Shown here: positions 22,092-30,330 of the stretch, in pieces
Layout of the letters: each line of letters opens with the position of its first letter
Position numbering within the stretch: position 1 is the first letter of the stretch
Assembly: GCF_014700075.1 (NCBI RefSeq)
Contig: NZ_JACXBU010000003.1
Location: forward strand, 434,001-498,000
Origin: Pseudomonas sp. JM0905a
Lineage (GTDB): Bacteria; Pseudomonadota; Gammaproteobacteria; Pseudomonadales; Pseudomonadaceae
Direction: 5' to 3'
DNA length: 64,000 bases
Position numbers and translations under genes: made by a program
Notes under the pieces: generated by a model
What the model saw: the letters and a program-made list of their open reading frames with translations, nothing else
The model's database searches: none
What the model was told of the DNA's origin: nothing

Positions 22092-22117
22092 CAAAGGGCC
22101 CCGAGGGGCCCTTTTTC
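22092..22117 (+). terminator. Intrinsic terminator of nudE-cysQ
   Basis: AAAGGGCCCC / GGGGCCCTTTTT with a GA loop, 16 bases after the cysQ stop. Confidence 0.92.
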
Positions 22118-22133
22118 ATGGGATTGATCTGGT

Positions 22134-22190
22134 GGGACCGCTGCGCGGTCCTTGGCGAATGAATTCGCCAAGCAGGCCGGAGGTCTGCCG
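22134..22190. repeat. Dispersed palindromic repeat, partial copy 3
   Basis: GGGACCGCTGCGCGGTCC followed by TTGGCGAATGAATTCGCC and AAGCAGGC. These are internal and right-end segments of copy 1, joined to a left-arm fragment; the outer GTAGGGG ends are missing. It lies between the cysQ terminator and the fabY stop. Confidence 0.75.
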
Positions 22191-22195
22191 ATTGA

Positions 22196-24103
22196 TCAAT
22201 CCAGCATATCGGCGAAGCGCTCGTCCTTCTTATAGCGCAGCGTCTGGGCGAAGCCGGGCACCTGGATGCCTTCGGGGCTCAGCTCGATCTGTTGCTCGTC
22301 GATCAGGTCGTTGCCGAAGTTGTAGATGATGTCGAGCTCGCCCAGGCGGGCGCGGCGATCGTATTCCTCGGCGTTGGCGCGGGTCTTTTCGCGCTTGGCG
22401 CAGTAGGCGGCGAAGGCGGCCTCGCCGTAGCGCTTCTTCAGCATCTTCTCGGCCTGGCGCGGGGAGATGACCACGCCTGTGGCGTTGTTGCCGCCGAAGC
22501 CCTTGGAGTTGATGAAGCAGACATCCAGCGGGCGGTCGCCCAGGACGCGGTCGCGGGTCTCGATGGACAGGTGCTCGCGGTGGACGTCGTCGGCCACCCG
22601 GTCAATGGTCTTGATGCCCGGCAGGATGCCGTACTTGAAGGTCCCCAGGGCGGCGATCACCTGGTCGCCGCTGGCGGTGGCCAGGGAGTGACCGACGTAG
22701 GCCTTGACCGCTGCGATGGGCCATTGCTCGATGCCGAACGCACCGGCAACGCGGTCCAGCAGCTCGGACTCGGTGACTCGGTTGGCCGGGGTGCTGGAGC
22801 CGTGGGCGTGGACGAAGCTGCGCTCACGCACGCCGTCCGCGCCGACCAGTTGGGCGGCAGCGGCCACGGCCTTGGCCAGGGTCAGGTAGTTCCCCGGGCC
22901 GGGAGCGGAGATGGATTTCTTGAAGCCGTCGGCGTTGATGAACACGTCGGTCACCGCCCCGTGGATATCGGCACCCAGTTCCAGGGCCAGTGCGTCGTCC
23001 ATCAGCACCACGTACTGGCTGGACTCGGCCAGGGTGAAGCCGCAGTTTTCGCCGAAGGGGCGGCTGGCGCGCTGGAAGTCCACATCTTCGCGACCGCCGA
23101 TCTGGCGCAGGCCTTCCTCGGTGGCCAGGGCGCCCATGGCACCGTAGCCGTCGATGCATTCCTGGTTGATCGGCGCCTCGGCGTTGCCCACCAGGGCCAC
23201 ACGGGCTTGGCCGGAGGTGATGAGCTCGATGCCCTTCTGCAGGTTGTAGAGGAAGGTGGCGCAGGCGCCGGTGACGCTGCCGGTGGTGCCGACGCTGCCC
23301 AACACGTAGGCGTTGATGAAGTCGGCAGGCATGGTGTTAAGGCCAAGCGGGCACTGCTTGGCGGTGACGCGGCCGCCCTTGAGACGCGACTGCATCATGC
23401 CGCCGAAGCCGTACTCGTCCAGCTGGCTCATGATGCTGCCGGAGAACACGGCGATTTCGTCGGGCTGCACGCGGTCGACGATGTCCTTCCACGGCAGGCC
23501 AATGGAGCGGATGGCATCGGTAGCGGCGACCACCGACATTTGCAGACCTCGTGGGTGGAAGCGGGAGTTGTACAGCTCGCCCGGTTCGAAGCCGGTGGGC
23601 AGTTGGCCGGCGGACTTCACCGGCAGCTCGCGGTAGCTGTCCACCTTGAAGTCGAACGCGCCTTTCAGGGACACGCGCACTTCGCCGTTGTCCAGGGTTT
23701 CCACGTCCCAGTTGGCCGGCAGCGGCTCGGGGAGCTGCTTGCGCGAGGTGATGAAGCTGACTGCCTCACCATCGGCGGCCGAAACGCTGAGGTTCTTGTG
23801 CCAGTGGGCGGCGTCCACATCCAGATGCTGCTTGCCGATGCGGCGCACCAGGGTGGATTCGAGAATTTCAGCGGCGTAGCGCTTCTCGATTTCGGCCAGG
23901 GTCAGGACCTTGCCCTCGGCATCGAGGTACTGGCCGTCGGTGACCGATACCAGCTTCGTCATCACGGCGAGGCCGGCCAGGGTTTCCTGGCGCGACTGGG
24001 CGTCCAGGGTCTCGATCACGATGCGGCGGAACCCGTGGTGGAACGAGCTTCGCCCGGCCGCGTTGTAGCCACCAAAACCCACAATCACTGGAAGTCGGGA
24101 CAT
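22196..24103 (-). CDS. fabY: Beta-ketoacyl-ACP synthase FabY
   Basis: The 635-residue condensing enzyme has active-site cysteine in GACATFLYNLQKG and histidines in VHAHGSSTPANRVTES and KAYVGHSLATASGDQ, the Cys-His-His triad of KAS I/II. The length matches the Pseudomonas FabY class (about 634 residues), which in P. aeruginosa performs the initiating condensation of acetyl-CoA with malonyl-ACP in place of FabH. The ATG at 24103 has GGAG upstream; the longer frame to 24196 lacks support. A candidate promoter is at 24247-24276. Confidence 0.92.
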   Translation of the reverse strand: MSRLPVIVGFGGYNAAGRSSFHHGFRRIVIETLDAQSRQETLAGLAVMTKLVSVTDGQYLDAEGKVLTLAEIEKRYAAEILESTLVRRIGKQHLDVDAAHWHKNLSVSAADGEAVSFITSRKQLPEPLPANWDVETLDNGEVRVSLKGAFDFKVDSYRELPVKSAGQLPTGFEPGELYNSRFHPRGLQMSVVAATDAIRSIGLPWKDIVDRVQPDEIAVFSGSIMSQLDEYGFGGMMQSRLKGGRVTAKQCPLGLNTMPADFINAYVLGSVGTTGSVTGACATFLYNLQKGIELITSGQARVALVGNAEAPINQECIDGYGAMGALATEEGLRQIGGREDVDFQRASRPFGENCGFTLAESSQYVVLMDDALALELGADIHGAVTDVFINADGFKKSISAPGPGNYLTLAKAVAAAAQLVGADGVRERSFVHAHGSSTPANRVTESELLDRVAGAFGIEQWPIAAVKAYVGHSLATASGDQVIAALGTFKYGILPGIKTIDRVADDVHREHLSIETRDRVLGDRPLDVCFINSKGFGGNNATGVVISPRQAEKMLKKRYGEAAFAAYCAKREKTRANAEEYDRRARLGELDIIYNFGNDLIDEQQIELSPEGIQVPGFAQTLRYKKDERFADMLD

Positions 24104-24246
24104 CTCTCGGAAACTCCTCAAAAAGACCATCTCATGCCGGCGGGATGGCTTGGCCGCAGGGCGCCGCGTGTCGGGGGCGGCAATTTGCGGGGTCAAGCGT
24201 CACGGGCCAGGTGGCATGAGCCAGGTGGCAGCTCGAATAAATGGGA

Positions 24247-24281
24247 TGTCTACCTGACGCGGGGTGTGACTATCAAGTCAC
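24247..24281 (-). promoter_or_regulatory. Candidate fabY promoter with palindromic -35 region
   Basis: On the reverse strand TTGATA (24271-24276), an 18-base spacer and TAGACA (24247-24252). The -35 lies within GTGACT-ATCA-AGTCAC (24266-24281), a perfect 6-bp inverted repeat that could be an operator. Confidence 0.35.
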
Positions 24282-24332
24282 TCCTTTGGTCATTCGGCGG
24301 GAGATTGAGAGCTATGCGGAGGGGGAAAACCT

Positions 24333-24427
24333 GTAGGGGCGAATTCATTCGCCAAGGGCAGCGCAGCTGCCCCGGCCTATTCGACTTGCAGGCCTGCGGC
24401 CTGCCTGGCGATTGAAATCGCCCCTAC
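24333..24427. repeat. Dispersed palindromic repeat, copy 4
   Basis: GTAGGGGCGAATTCATTCGCC at the left; GGCGATTGAAATCGCCCCTAC at the right, with internal GGCAGCGCAGCTGCC and CAGGCCTGCGGCCTG hairpins. It lies between fabY and arcC. Confidence 0.85.
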
Positions 24428-24456
24428 AAGGGCATGGCCGATGCCATGCCAGCGGA

Positions 24457-25389
24457 TCAGCGGTACTCGATGCCGGCTTTCCTGGTGCTGACGCGGGTAC
24501 CGGACTTGCCTTCGGTGATGGCCACGATGTTCTCCAGGGAGCCGATCACCGCGTCCTTGCCGGTATTGCGGGCGAACTCCATGGCGGCCTGGACTTTCGG
24601 ACCCATGGAACCGGCGGCGAAGCCGAGGCGTTCCAGTTCGTCCGGGTGGGCCTGGGCAATGGCCTTCTGGGTGGGTTTGCCCCAGTCGATGTAGGCTGCG
24701 TCCACGTCAGTGGCGATGATCAGCACGTCGGCACTGAGCTCCTGGGCCAGCAGAGCGGAGCAGAGGTCCTTGTCGATCACCGCTTCGACGCCAGAGAGCT
24801 TCTTGCCCGACTCGTCGTACATGGTCGGGATGCCGCCGCCACCGGCGCAGATGACGATGGTGCCTTTCTCCAGCAGCCATTTGACCGGGCGGATCTCGAA
24901 GATGCGCTTCGGACGCGGGCTGGCGACCACGCGGCGGAACTTGTCACCGTCGGGAGCGATGCTCCAGCCCTTCTCCTTGGCCAGGGCCTCCGCCTCTTCC
25001 TTGGAGTAGACCGGGCCGATGGGCTTGGTCGGGTTCTGGAAGGCCGGGTCTTTGGCGTCGACTTCGACCTGGGTGAGGATGGTGGCGAACGGCACTTCGA
25101 ACGGCAGCAGGTTGCCCATTTCCTGTTCGATCATGTAGCCGATCATGCCTTCGGTCTCGGCGCCGAGAACGTCCAGCGGGTACGGGGTGACCTTGTCATA
25201 GGCCGCGCCTTGCAAGGCCAGCAGGCCGACCTGAGGGCCGTTGCCGTGGGCGATCACCAGTTCGTTGCCCGGTGCGACCTTGGCGATCTGCTCGGCGGCG
25301 ATCTTCACGTTGGTGCGCTGGTTGTCGGCAGTCATGGGCTCGCCACGACGCAGCAGGGCGTTGCCACCCAATGCGACGACGATACGCAT
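24457..25389 (-). CDS. arcC: Carbamate kinase
   Basis: The 310-residue enzyme begins [19 protein letters not shown] and contains [15 protein letters not shown] and [10 protein letters not shown], hallmarks of carbamate kinase. It makes ATP from carbamoyl phosphate and ADP, the last and energy-yielding step of the arginine deiminase pathway. It is last in arcDABC, 72 bases after arcB. A GGAGG site precedes the start. Confidence 0.96.
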   Translation of the reverse strand: MRIVVALGGNALLRRGEPMTADNQRTNVKIAAEQIAKVAPGNELVIAHGNGPQVGLLALQGAAYDKVTPYPLDVLGAETEGMIGYMIEQEMGNLLPFEVPFATILTQVEVDAKDPAFQNPTKPIGPVYSKEEAEALAKEKGWSIAPDGDKFRRVVASPRPKRIFEIRPVKWLLEKGTIVICAGGGGIPTMYDESGKKLSGVEAVIDKDLCSALLAQELSADVLIIATDVDAAYIDWGKPTQKAIAQAHPDELERLGFAAGSMGPKVQAAMEFARNTGKDAVIGSLENIVAITEGKSGTRVSTRKAGIEYR

Positions 25390-25461
25390 ATTGATTTCCT
25401 CCAGAGAGTGAAAATGCGTCCCGGACCGGCGAACGCGTCGCGGTCCGGGGCGTATCGGGAC

Positions 25462-26472
25462 TTACATGTCGGCGAGGGTAGAAACGAGGATCGCCTTGAT
25501 GGTGTGCATGCGGTTTTCCGCCTGCTCGAAGGCGATGTTGTACGGGGACTCGAAGACGTCTTCGGTGACTTCAATGCCGTTCTTCAGGTTCGGGTACTGC
25601 TCGGCGATCTGCTTGCCGACCTTGGTTTCGCTGTTATGGAAGGCCGGCAGGCAGTGCATGAACTTCACGCGCGGGTTGCCGGCCGCTTTCATCATCTCGA
25701 GGTTGACCTGGTAGGGCAGCAGTTCCTTGATGCGCTCGCCCCAGGCTTCCACCGGCTCGCCCATGGAAACCCAGACGTCGGTATGGATGAAGTCCACGCC
25801 CTTGACCGCTGCTTTCGGGTCTTCGGTGATGGTGATACGTGCACCGCTTTCTTCAGCGAATTTCTTGCAGGCGGCGACGTGCTCCTCGGTCGGCCAGAGC
25901 TCTTTCGGTGCGGCAATGCGCACGTCCATGCCGAGCTTGGCGCCGATCAGCAGCAGGGAGTTGCCCATGTTGTTGCGGGCGTCGCCCAGGTAGGCGTAGC
26001 TGATTTCGTGCAGGGGCTTGTCGCTGTGCTCACGCATGGTCAGCACGTCGGCGAGCATCTGGGTCGGGTGGTATTCATCGGTCAGGCCGTTGAACACCGG
26101 CACGCCGGCGTACTTGGCGAGTTCTTCGACAATTTCCTGCTTGAAGCCACGGTACTCGATGGCGTCGTACATGCGGCCGAGCACGCGAGCGGTGTCCTTC
26201 ATGGACTCCTTGTGGCCGATCTGCGAGGAGTTCGGGTCGATGTAGGTGACGTTGGCGCCCTGGTCATACGCGGCGACTTCGAAGGCGCAGCGTGTACGGG
26301 TCGAGGTTTTCTCGAAGATCAGCGCAATGTTGTTGCCCTTGAGGTGCTGTTGCTCGGTACCGGTGTACTTGGCGCGTTTCAGGTCGCGGGACAGGTCGAG
26401 CAGGTAACGCAGCTCACGAGTGCTGTGGTGCATCAGGCTGAGCAGGTTACGGTTGTGCATGTTGAAGGCCAT
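25462..26472 (-). CDS. arcB: Catabolic ornithine carbamoyltransferase
   Basis: The 336-residue enzyme has the carbamoyl-phosphate site [16 protein letters not shown] and the ornithine-binding [11 protein letters not shown]. In the arc operon it works in the phosphorolytic direction, turning citrulline and phosphate into ornithine and carbamoyl phosphate. The length equals the P. aeruginosa catabolic enzyme (336). GGAGAAAG precedes the ATG. Confidence 0.96.
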   Translation of the reverse strand: MAFNMHNRNLLSLMHHSTRELRYLLDLSRDLKRAKYTGTEQQHLKGNNIALIFEKTSTRTRCAFEVAAYDQGANVTYIDPNSSQIGHKESMKDTARVLGRMYDAIEYRGFKQEIVEELAKYAGVPVFNGLTDEYHPTQMLADVLTMREHSDKPLHEISYAYLGDARNNMGNSLLLIGAKLGMDVRIAAPKELWPTEEHVAACKKFAEESGARITITEDPKAAVKGVDFIHTDVWVSMGEPVEAWGERIKELLPYQVNLEMMKAAGNPRVKFMHCLPAFHNSETKVGKQIAEQYPNLKNGIEVTEDVFESPYNIAFEQAENRMHTIKAILVSTLADM

Positions 26473-26574
26473 GATTCTTTCTCCTTGTGGGTAACTTGAA
26501 ACCAGGCTCCGTCAGAACAGCTTTTGGCTGGCGGGGCAGGCGGCTCCGGATTTGGAGCCGCCGGGGATATCAAC

Positions 26575-27825
26575 TCAGTAATCGATCGGGTCGCGCAGGA
26601 TCGGGCAGGTCATGCAGTGGCCGCCGCCACGGCCGCGACCCAGTTCGCTGGCGCTGATGGTGACCACCTCGACGCCAGCCTTGCGCAGCAGGGTGTTGGT
26701 GTAGGTGTTGCGGTCGTAGCCAACCACCACGCCGGGCTCCAGGCAGACGACGTTGTTGCCGTCGTCCCACTGCTCGCGCTCGGCCTCGAAGGCGTCGCCG
26801 CCGGTTTGCACCACGCGCAGTTTCTTCAGGTTGAGGGACTCGGCGACCACCGAGATGAAGTCCTTCTCTTCGCGGCGGATGTCGATGCCGTACGGGCGGC
26901 TTTCATCCGGGCGCAGGACGAAGGGCACGATTTCCTTGACCACTTCCGGGAAAACGGTGACCAGGTCGCGGTCGCAGAAGGTGAACACGGTGTCCAGGTG
27001 CATGGCGGCACGGGACTTGGGCAGGCCGGCGACGACGACTTTCTGGGCCGCGCCCTTGCTGAACAGCGACTGGGCCAGTTGGCCGATAGCCTGGCGGGAA
27101 GTCCGCTCGCCCATGCCGATCAGGACCACGCCGTTGCCGATGGGCATCACGTCGCCGCCCTCGAGGGTGGACGCCGCATGGTCCTTGTCAGGATCGCCGT
27201 ACCAGACTTCGAATTCGGCTTCAGTGAAGATCGGGTGGAACTTGTAGATGGCGGTGGTGAGCAGGGTTTCCTGACGACGGGCCGGCCAGTACATCGGGTT
27301 GAGGGTCACGCCACCGTAGATCCAGCAGGTGGTGTCACGTGTGAACTGGGTGTTGGGCAGTGGCGGCAGGATGAAGCTGGAGTGGCCCAGGTAGTCGCGG
27401 TACATCTTGATGGCGCTGACGCCTTCGCTTTCCGGCAGGTCGGAGCCGGCAACGCCGCCGATGAGGAACTCGGCGATCTTGCGCGGTTCCAGGCCTTCGA
27501 TCCAGGAGCGCACTTCATTCACCAGGCCGACGCCGACCTGGTCGTTGGTGAGTTTGCGATCAAGGATCCACTTCAGGGCTTCCTTGTTCTGCACGATGTC
27601 GGTGAGCAGGTTGTGCATTTCCAGCACATCGATGCCGCGCTCTCGCATCTTGGTGACGAAGTCGAAGTGGTCGCGCTTGGCCTGGTTAACCCAGATCACG
27701 TCATCGAACAGCAGCTCGTCGCAGTTGTTGGGGGTCAGGCGCATATGTGCGAGCCCCGGCGAGCAGACCATTACCTTATGCAGTTTGCCGGCTTCCGAAT
27801 GAACGCCGAGTTTGACTTTGGACAT
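26575..27825 (-). CDS. arcA: Arginine deiminase
   Basis: The 416-residue enzyme hydrolyses arginine to citrulline and ammonia. Visible are [40 protein letters not shown] (cited as [16 protein letters not shown]) and the C-terminal [14 protein letters not shown] with the catalytic cysteine. The start follows a GGAGACC ribosome site 20 bases after the arcD stop. Confidence 0.96.
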   Translation of the reverse strand: MSKVKLGVHSEAGKLHKVMVCSPGLAHMRLTPNNCDELLFDDVIWVNQAKRDHFDFVTKMRERGIDVLEMHNLLTDIVQNKEALKWILDRKLTNDQVGVGLVNEVRSWIEGLEPRKIAEFLIGGVAGSDLPESEGVSAIKMYRDYLGHSSFILPPLPNTQFTRDTTCWIYGGVTLNPMYWPARRQETLLTTAIYKFHPIFTEAEFEVWYGDPDKDHAASTLEGGDVMPIGNGVVLIGMGERTSRQAIGQLAQSLFSKGAAQKVVVAGLPKSRAAMHLDTVFTFCDRDLVTVFPEVVKEIVPFVLRPDESRPYGIDIRREEKDFISVVAESLNLKKLRVVQTGGDAFEAEREQWDDGNNVVCLEPGVVVGYDRNTYTNTLLRKAGVEVVTISASELGRGRGGGHCMTCPILRDPIDY

Positions 27826-27844
27826 GGCAGGGTCTCCTTACGGG

Positions 27845-29272
27845 TTACAGGGTCAGGAAGCCGTCGTAGAGGCCATAGGCCGCTACGAGCGCGCCGATTA
27901 CCACGGCGGCGAAGATCAGCTTCTCGACATTGGTGAATACCGGTTGGCCAACTTCCCGTTTGGCCTTGGCGAAGAGAATCACGCCCGGGGCGTAGAGCAG
28001 GGCGGAGAGCAGCAGGTACTTCACACCGCCGGCGTACAGCAGCCAGACGGCGTAGATCAGCGCGATGACGGCGATGACCAGGTCCTTGCTGCGGTCCTTG
28101 GCATCCTGCTCGTAGGTTTCACCGCGCAGGGGCAGCAGCACTGCATAGGCGGCGGACCAGAGGTAGGGCACCAGGATCATGGAAGTCGCCAGGTAGATCA
28201 GCGACAGGTAGGTGCTCGCGCTGAACAGCGTGATGATCAGGAACAGCTGCACCATGGCGTTGGTCAGCCACAGGGCGTTGGCCGGCACCTGGTTGGCGTT
28301 CTCCTTGCGGATGAAGGCCGGCATGGTGTGGTCCTTGGCTGCGGCGAAGAGAATTTCGGCGCAGAGCAGAACCCAGGAGAGCAGGGCACCGACCAGGGAG
28401 ATGACCAGGCCGACGCTGATCAGCACCGCGCCCCAGTGGCCGACCACGTGCTCCAGTACTGCCGCCATGGACGGGTTCTGCAGCTTGGCCAGTTCCGGCT
28501 GGGTCATGATGCCGAGGGACAGCACGTTCACCAGCACCAGGAGCAGCAGCACGATGATGAAGCCCAGCACGGTGGCTTTGCCCACGTCGCTGCGCTTCTC
28601 GGCACGTGCGGAGAAGATGCTCGCGCCCTCGATGCCGATGAACACCCAGACGGTGACCAGCATCATGTTGCGCACCTGATTCATCACGCTGCCGAGCTCA
28701 ATGTTCTTCGAGCCCCAGATGTCAGCGGTGAAGATGTCCAGCTTGAAGGCGAACAGGCAGATGAGGATGAACAGGAAAAGCGGAACAACCTTGGCGATGG
28801 TGGTCACCAGGTTGATGAAGGCTGCTTCCTTGATACCGCGCAGCACCAGGAAGTGCACGGCCCAGAGCACGATGGAGGCGCCGATGATGGCGGCCAGCGT
28901 GTTGCCTTCACCGAAGATCGGGAAGAAATAGCCGAGGGTGCTGAACAGCAGCACGAAGTAGCCGACGTTGCCCAGCCAGGCACTGATCCAGTAGCCCCAG
29001 GCCGAGGAGAAACCCATGTAGTCGCCGAACCCGGCCTTGGCGTAGGCGTACACCCCGCCGTCGAGGTTTGGCTTGCGATTGGCCAGGGTCTGGAAGACGA
29101 ACGCCAGGGTGAGCATGCCCACCGCGGTGATACCCCAGCCGATAAGAATGGCGCCGACATCGGCACTGGCCGCCATGTTCTGTGGCAGCGAGAAAATGCC
29201 CCCGCCCACCATCGAGCCGACTACGAGTGCAACTAACGCACCAAGTCGAAGTTTGTCGGAAGATTCTGACAT
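27845..29272 (-). CDS. arcD: Arginine/ornithine antiporter
   Basis: The 475-residue inner-membrane APC-superfamily exchanger has about 12-13 hydrophobic segments and the start LRLGALVALVVGSMVGGGIF, with the G-S-M-V-G-G-G substrate-binding loop of the family. It exchanges external arginine for ornithine at no energy cost. The ATG at 29272 has GGAGGTG 5-8 bases upstream, so the longer frame to 29347 is unlikely. It is first in arcDABC behind an ANR-like box. Confidence 0.95.
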   Translation of the reverse strand: MSESSDKLRLGALVALVVGSMVGGGIFSLPQNMAASADVGAILIGWGITAVGMLTLAFVFQTLANRKPNLDGGVYAYAKAGFGDYMGFSSAWGYWISAWLGNVGYFVLLFSTLGYFFPIFGEGNTLAAIIGASIVLWAVHFLVLRGIKEAAFINLVTTIAKVVPLFLFILICLFAFKLDIFTADIWGSKNIELGSVMNQVRNMMLVTVWVFIGIEGASIFSARAEKRSDVGKATVLGFIIVLLLLVLVNVLSLGIMTQPELAKLQNPSMAAVLEHVVGHWGAVLISVGLVISLVGALLSWVLLCAEILFAAAKDHTMPAFIRKENANQVPANALWLTNAMVQLFLIITLFSASTYLSLIYLATSMILVPYLWSAAYAVLLPLRGETYEQDAKDRSKDLVIAVIALIYAVWLLYAGGVKYLLLSALLYAPGVILFAKAKREVGQPVFTNVEKLIFAAVVIGALVAAYGLYDGFLTL

Positions 29273-29333
29273 TGTGCACCTCCATCCGGAGTAGGAACTG
29301 TGCTTATTGAGCGCTTGGTCTTGTGACTGCGTT

Positions 29334-29347
29334 CTGATCCAGATCAA
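29334..29347 (-). promoter_or_regulatory. ANR/FNR-type box upstream of arcDABC
   Basis: Reverse-strand TTGATCTGGATCAG matches the consensus TTGAT-N4-ATCAA at all but the last base. It lies 62 bases upstream of the arcD start; TCAATA about 30 bases downstream could be the -10, which would place the box near -41, as for class II anaerobic activation. Oxygen-responsive control of arc by ANR is established in P. aeruginosa. Confidence 0.7.
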
Positions 29348-29636
29348 TAGCTAGCTAATGAGTCATTCGGACAATTTCCTTACTGTCGAAGAGGGAGGGA
29401 TTACTGCAGATCGCCGCCCGAAGCGAGCAAGATAGAAGGGTTCGGCGCGCCATCCGGGCTGCGCCTAATACAAACTAGCCGGTTTTTCCGGGCCTTCAAG
29501 TTGCAGTTTCGTCGCTGCACTTGCTAGGGCTTATCACCATATTCGCTGTAGGAAATTACAGATGGATGTCGCTTTCTTTAGCGATAAATGAGGAGTTTTT
29601 AAGTAGGAAAAGTCTTAAGAAAGGGTAGGAAATATC
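29348..29636. other. Divergent intergenic region between arcD and a DUF5064-like gene
   Basis: No ORF is supported. The right half is AT-rich and contains CTGTA-GGAAAT-TACAG (29547-29562), CGCT-TTCTTT-AGCG and three GTAGGAAA direct repeats just before the gene at 29637. These could be regulatory, but match no consensus I know. Confidence 0.4.
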
Positions 29637-29999
29637 ATGTTCAAGCCAGGGCATATTGCTATCAATCGACCGGCGTCCGGGCGAAGTCCCGGGTATGAAC
29701 TGGTACTCGACTATGAAATTGAAAAGCGCGAACAGGGCCAGTACGTGAACTTCGAACTGCACGGGCAAATCGATGGAAAACCGGTGCACGAACGCTTTTC
29801 TCTTCACCGCGACGTGGCCTACAACTTTCTCCACAGTGCCGGCCTGCGCCTGCGGAAATACGGAGTCATGCAGGGGCTGGCGCGCACGCCCGAGCTGCAC
29901 GTCGATTTCGAGAAGGCGTATGCCGACTTGCGGCAGAGGCTGGGCATTGCACCCGGCCATCCGGTCGATCTGGACCGCTTCCTCCAGGAACGCCCCTAG
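29637..29999 (+). CDS. DUF5064-like hypothetical protein
   Basis: The 120-residue soluble protein begins MFKPGHIAINRPASGRSPGY and contains LDYEIEKREQGQYVNFELHG. I recall this pattern from the Pseudomonas DUF5064 family, whose function is unknown. There is no signal peptide or membrane segment; a beta-rich N-terminal half is likely. GTAGGAAATATC precedes the ATG, giving a weak AGG ribosome site. It is alone on its strand between arcD and the dctD end, the place where P. aeruginosa carries dctPQM. Confidence 0.7.
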   Translation: MFKPGHIAINRPASGRSPGYELVLDYEIEKREQGQYVNFELHGQIDGKPVHERFSLHRDVAYNFLHSAGLRLRKYGVMQGLARTPELHVDFEKAYADLRQRLGIAPGHPVDLDRFLQERP

Positions 30000-30057
30000 G
30001 CGGAGCCGGCGCTGACGGCCCAGGTTCCGGGCCGGCCAGCAAGCGGGGCAGCAGGCA

Positions 30058-30087
30058 ATAAAAGGCCCGGCGCTTGGCCGGGCTTCG
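30058..30087 (-). terminator. Intrinsic terminator of the small sigma-54 unit
   Basis: Reverse-strand GCCCGGC-CAAGC-GCCGGGC is followed by CTTTTATT. It begins two bases past the stop of the candidate 35-codon ORF at 30089. Confidence 0.7.
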
Positions 30088-30088
30088 A

Positions 30089-30196
30089 TCACCCGGCGGG
30101 TAGCCGGGTGGTGCCTCCGGGGGTGGGCCCGATGGCGATCATGGGAAGACCCCTTGGTCGGCTTGTGGCCCGCCTGGGGAGAGGCGTGGCGCTCAC
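30089..30196 (-). CDS. Candidate 35-residue small protein (or ORF in a small RNA)
   Basis: GTG at 30194-30196 opens a 35-codon frame that reads MSATPLPRRATSRPRGLPM and continues IAIGPTPGGTTRLPAG before TGA. The case for translation is a perfect AGGAGG (30205-30210) eight bases upstream. Upstream lie a 5' hairpin (CCCTGC / GCAGGG, 30213-30229) and a good sigma-54 promoter (30245-30260); a terminator follows. The predicted transcript is about 175 bases. The peptide is basic and proline-rich, with no signal or membrane segment. It may be a small protein, a leader, or incidental to a regulatory RNA. No family recognised. Confidence 0.45.
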   Translation of the reverse strand: MSATPLPRRATSRPRGLPMIAIGPTPGGTTRLPAG

Positions 30197-30244
30197 GAGC
30201 CTTGCCTCCTGACCCTGCACGAAGCAGGGATTGACGCTAATAGG

Positions 30245-30260
30245 GCAAGCCTTGTGCCAC
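30245..30260 (-). promoter_or_regulatory. Sigma-54 (RpoN) promoter downstream of dctD
   Basis: Reverse-strand GTGGCACAAGGCTTGC matches TGGCAC-N5-TTGC with exactly 10 bases between GG (-24) and GC (-12). The predicted start is near 30232. A perfect GCGGT-GAA-ACCGC palindrome (30262-30274) abuts the upstream side. It lies 70-85 bases past the dctD stop and points away from dctD. DctD is itself a sigma-54 activator. Confidence 0.72.
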
Positions 30261-30330
30261 TGCGGTGAAACCGCTCTGGCCCGGGCGTTCCCGTATTTTT
30301 CCTTTGCCTTGCTGAGCGGATTCTTGCCGA

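Noticed and set aside
22292..24415. 707-codon forward frame opposite fabY
   Set aside because: fabY has the full Cys-His-His motif set; the antisense frame runs across the repeat and promoter region.
24412..26499. 695-codon forward frame opposite arcC and arcB
   Set aside because: Spans two well recognised genes and their intergenic gap.
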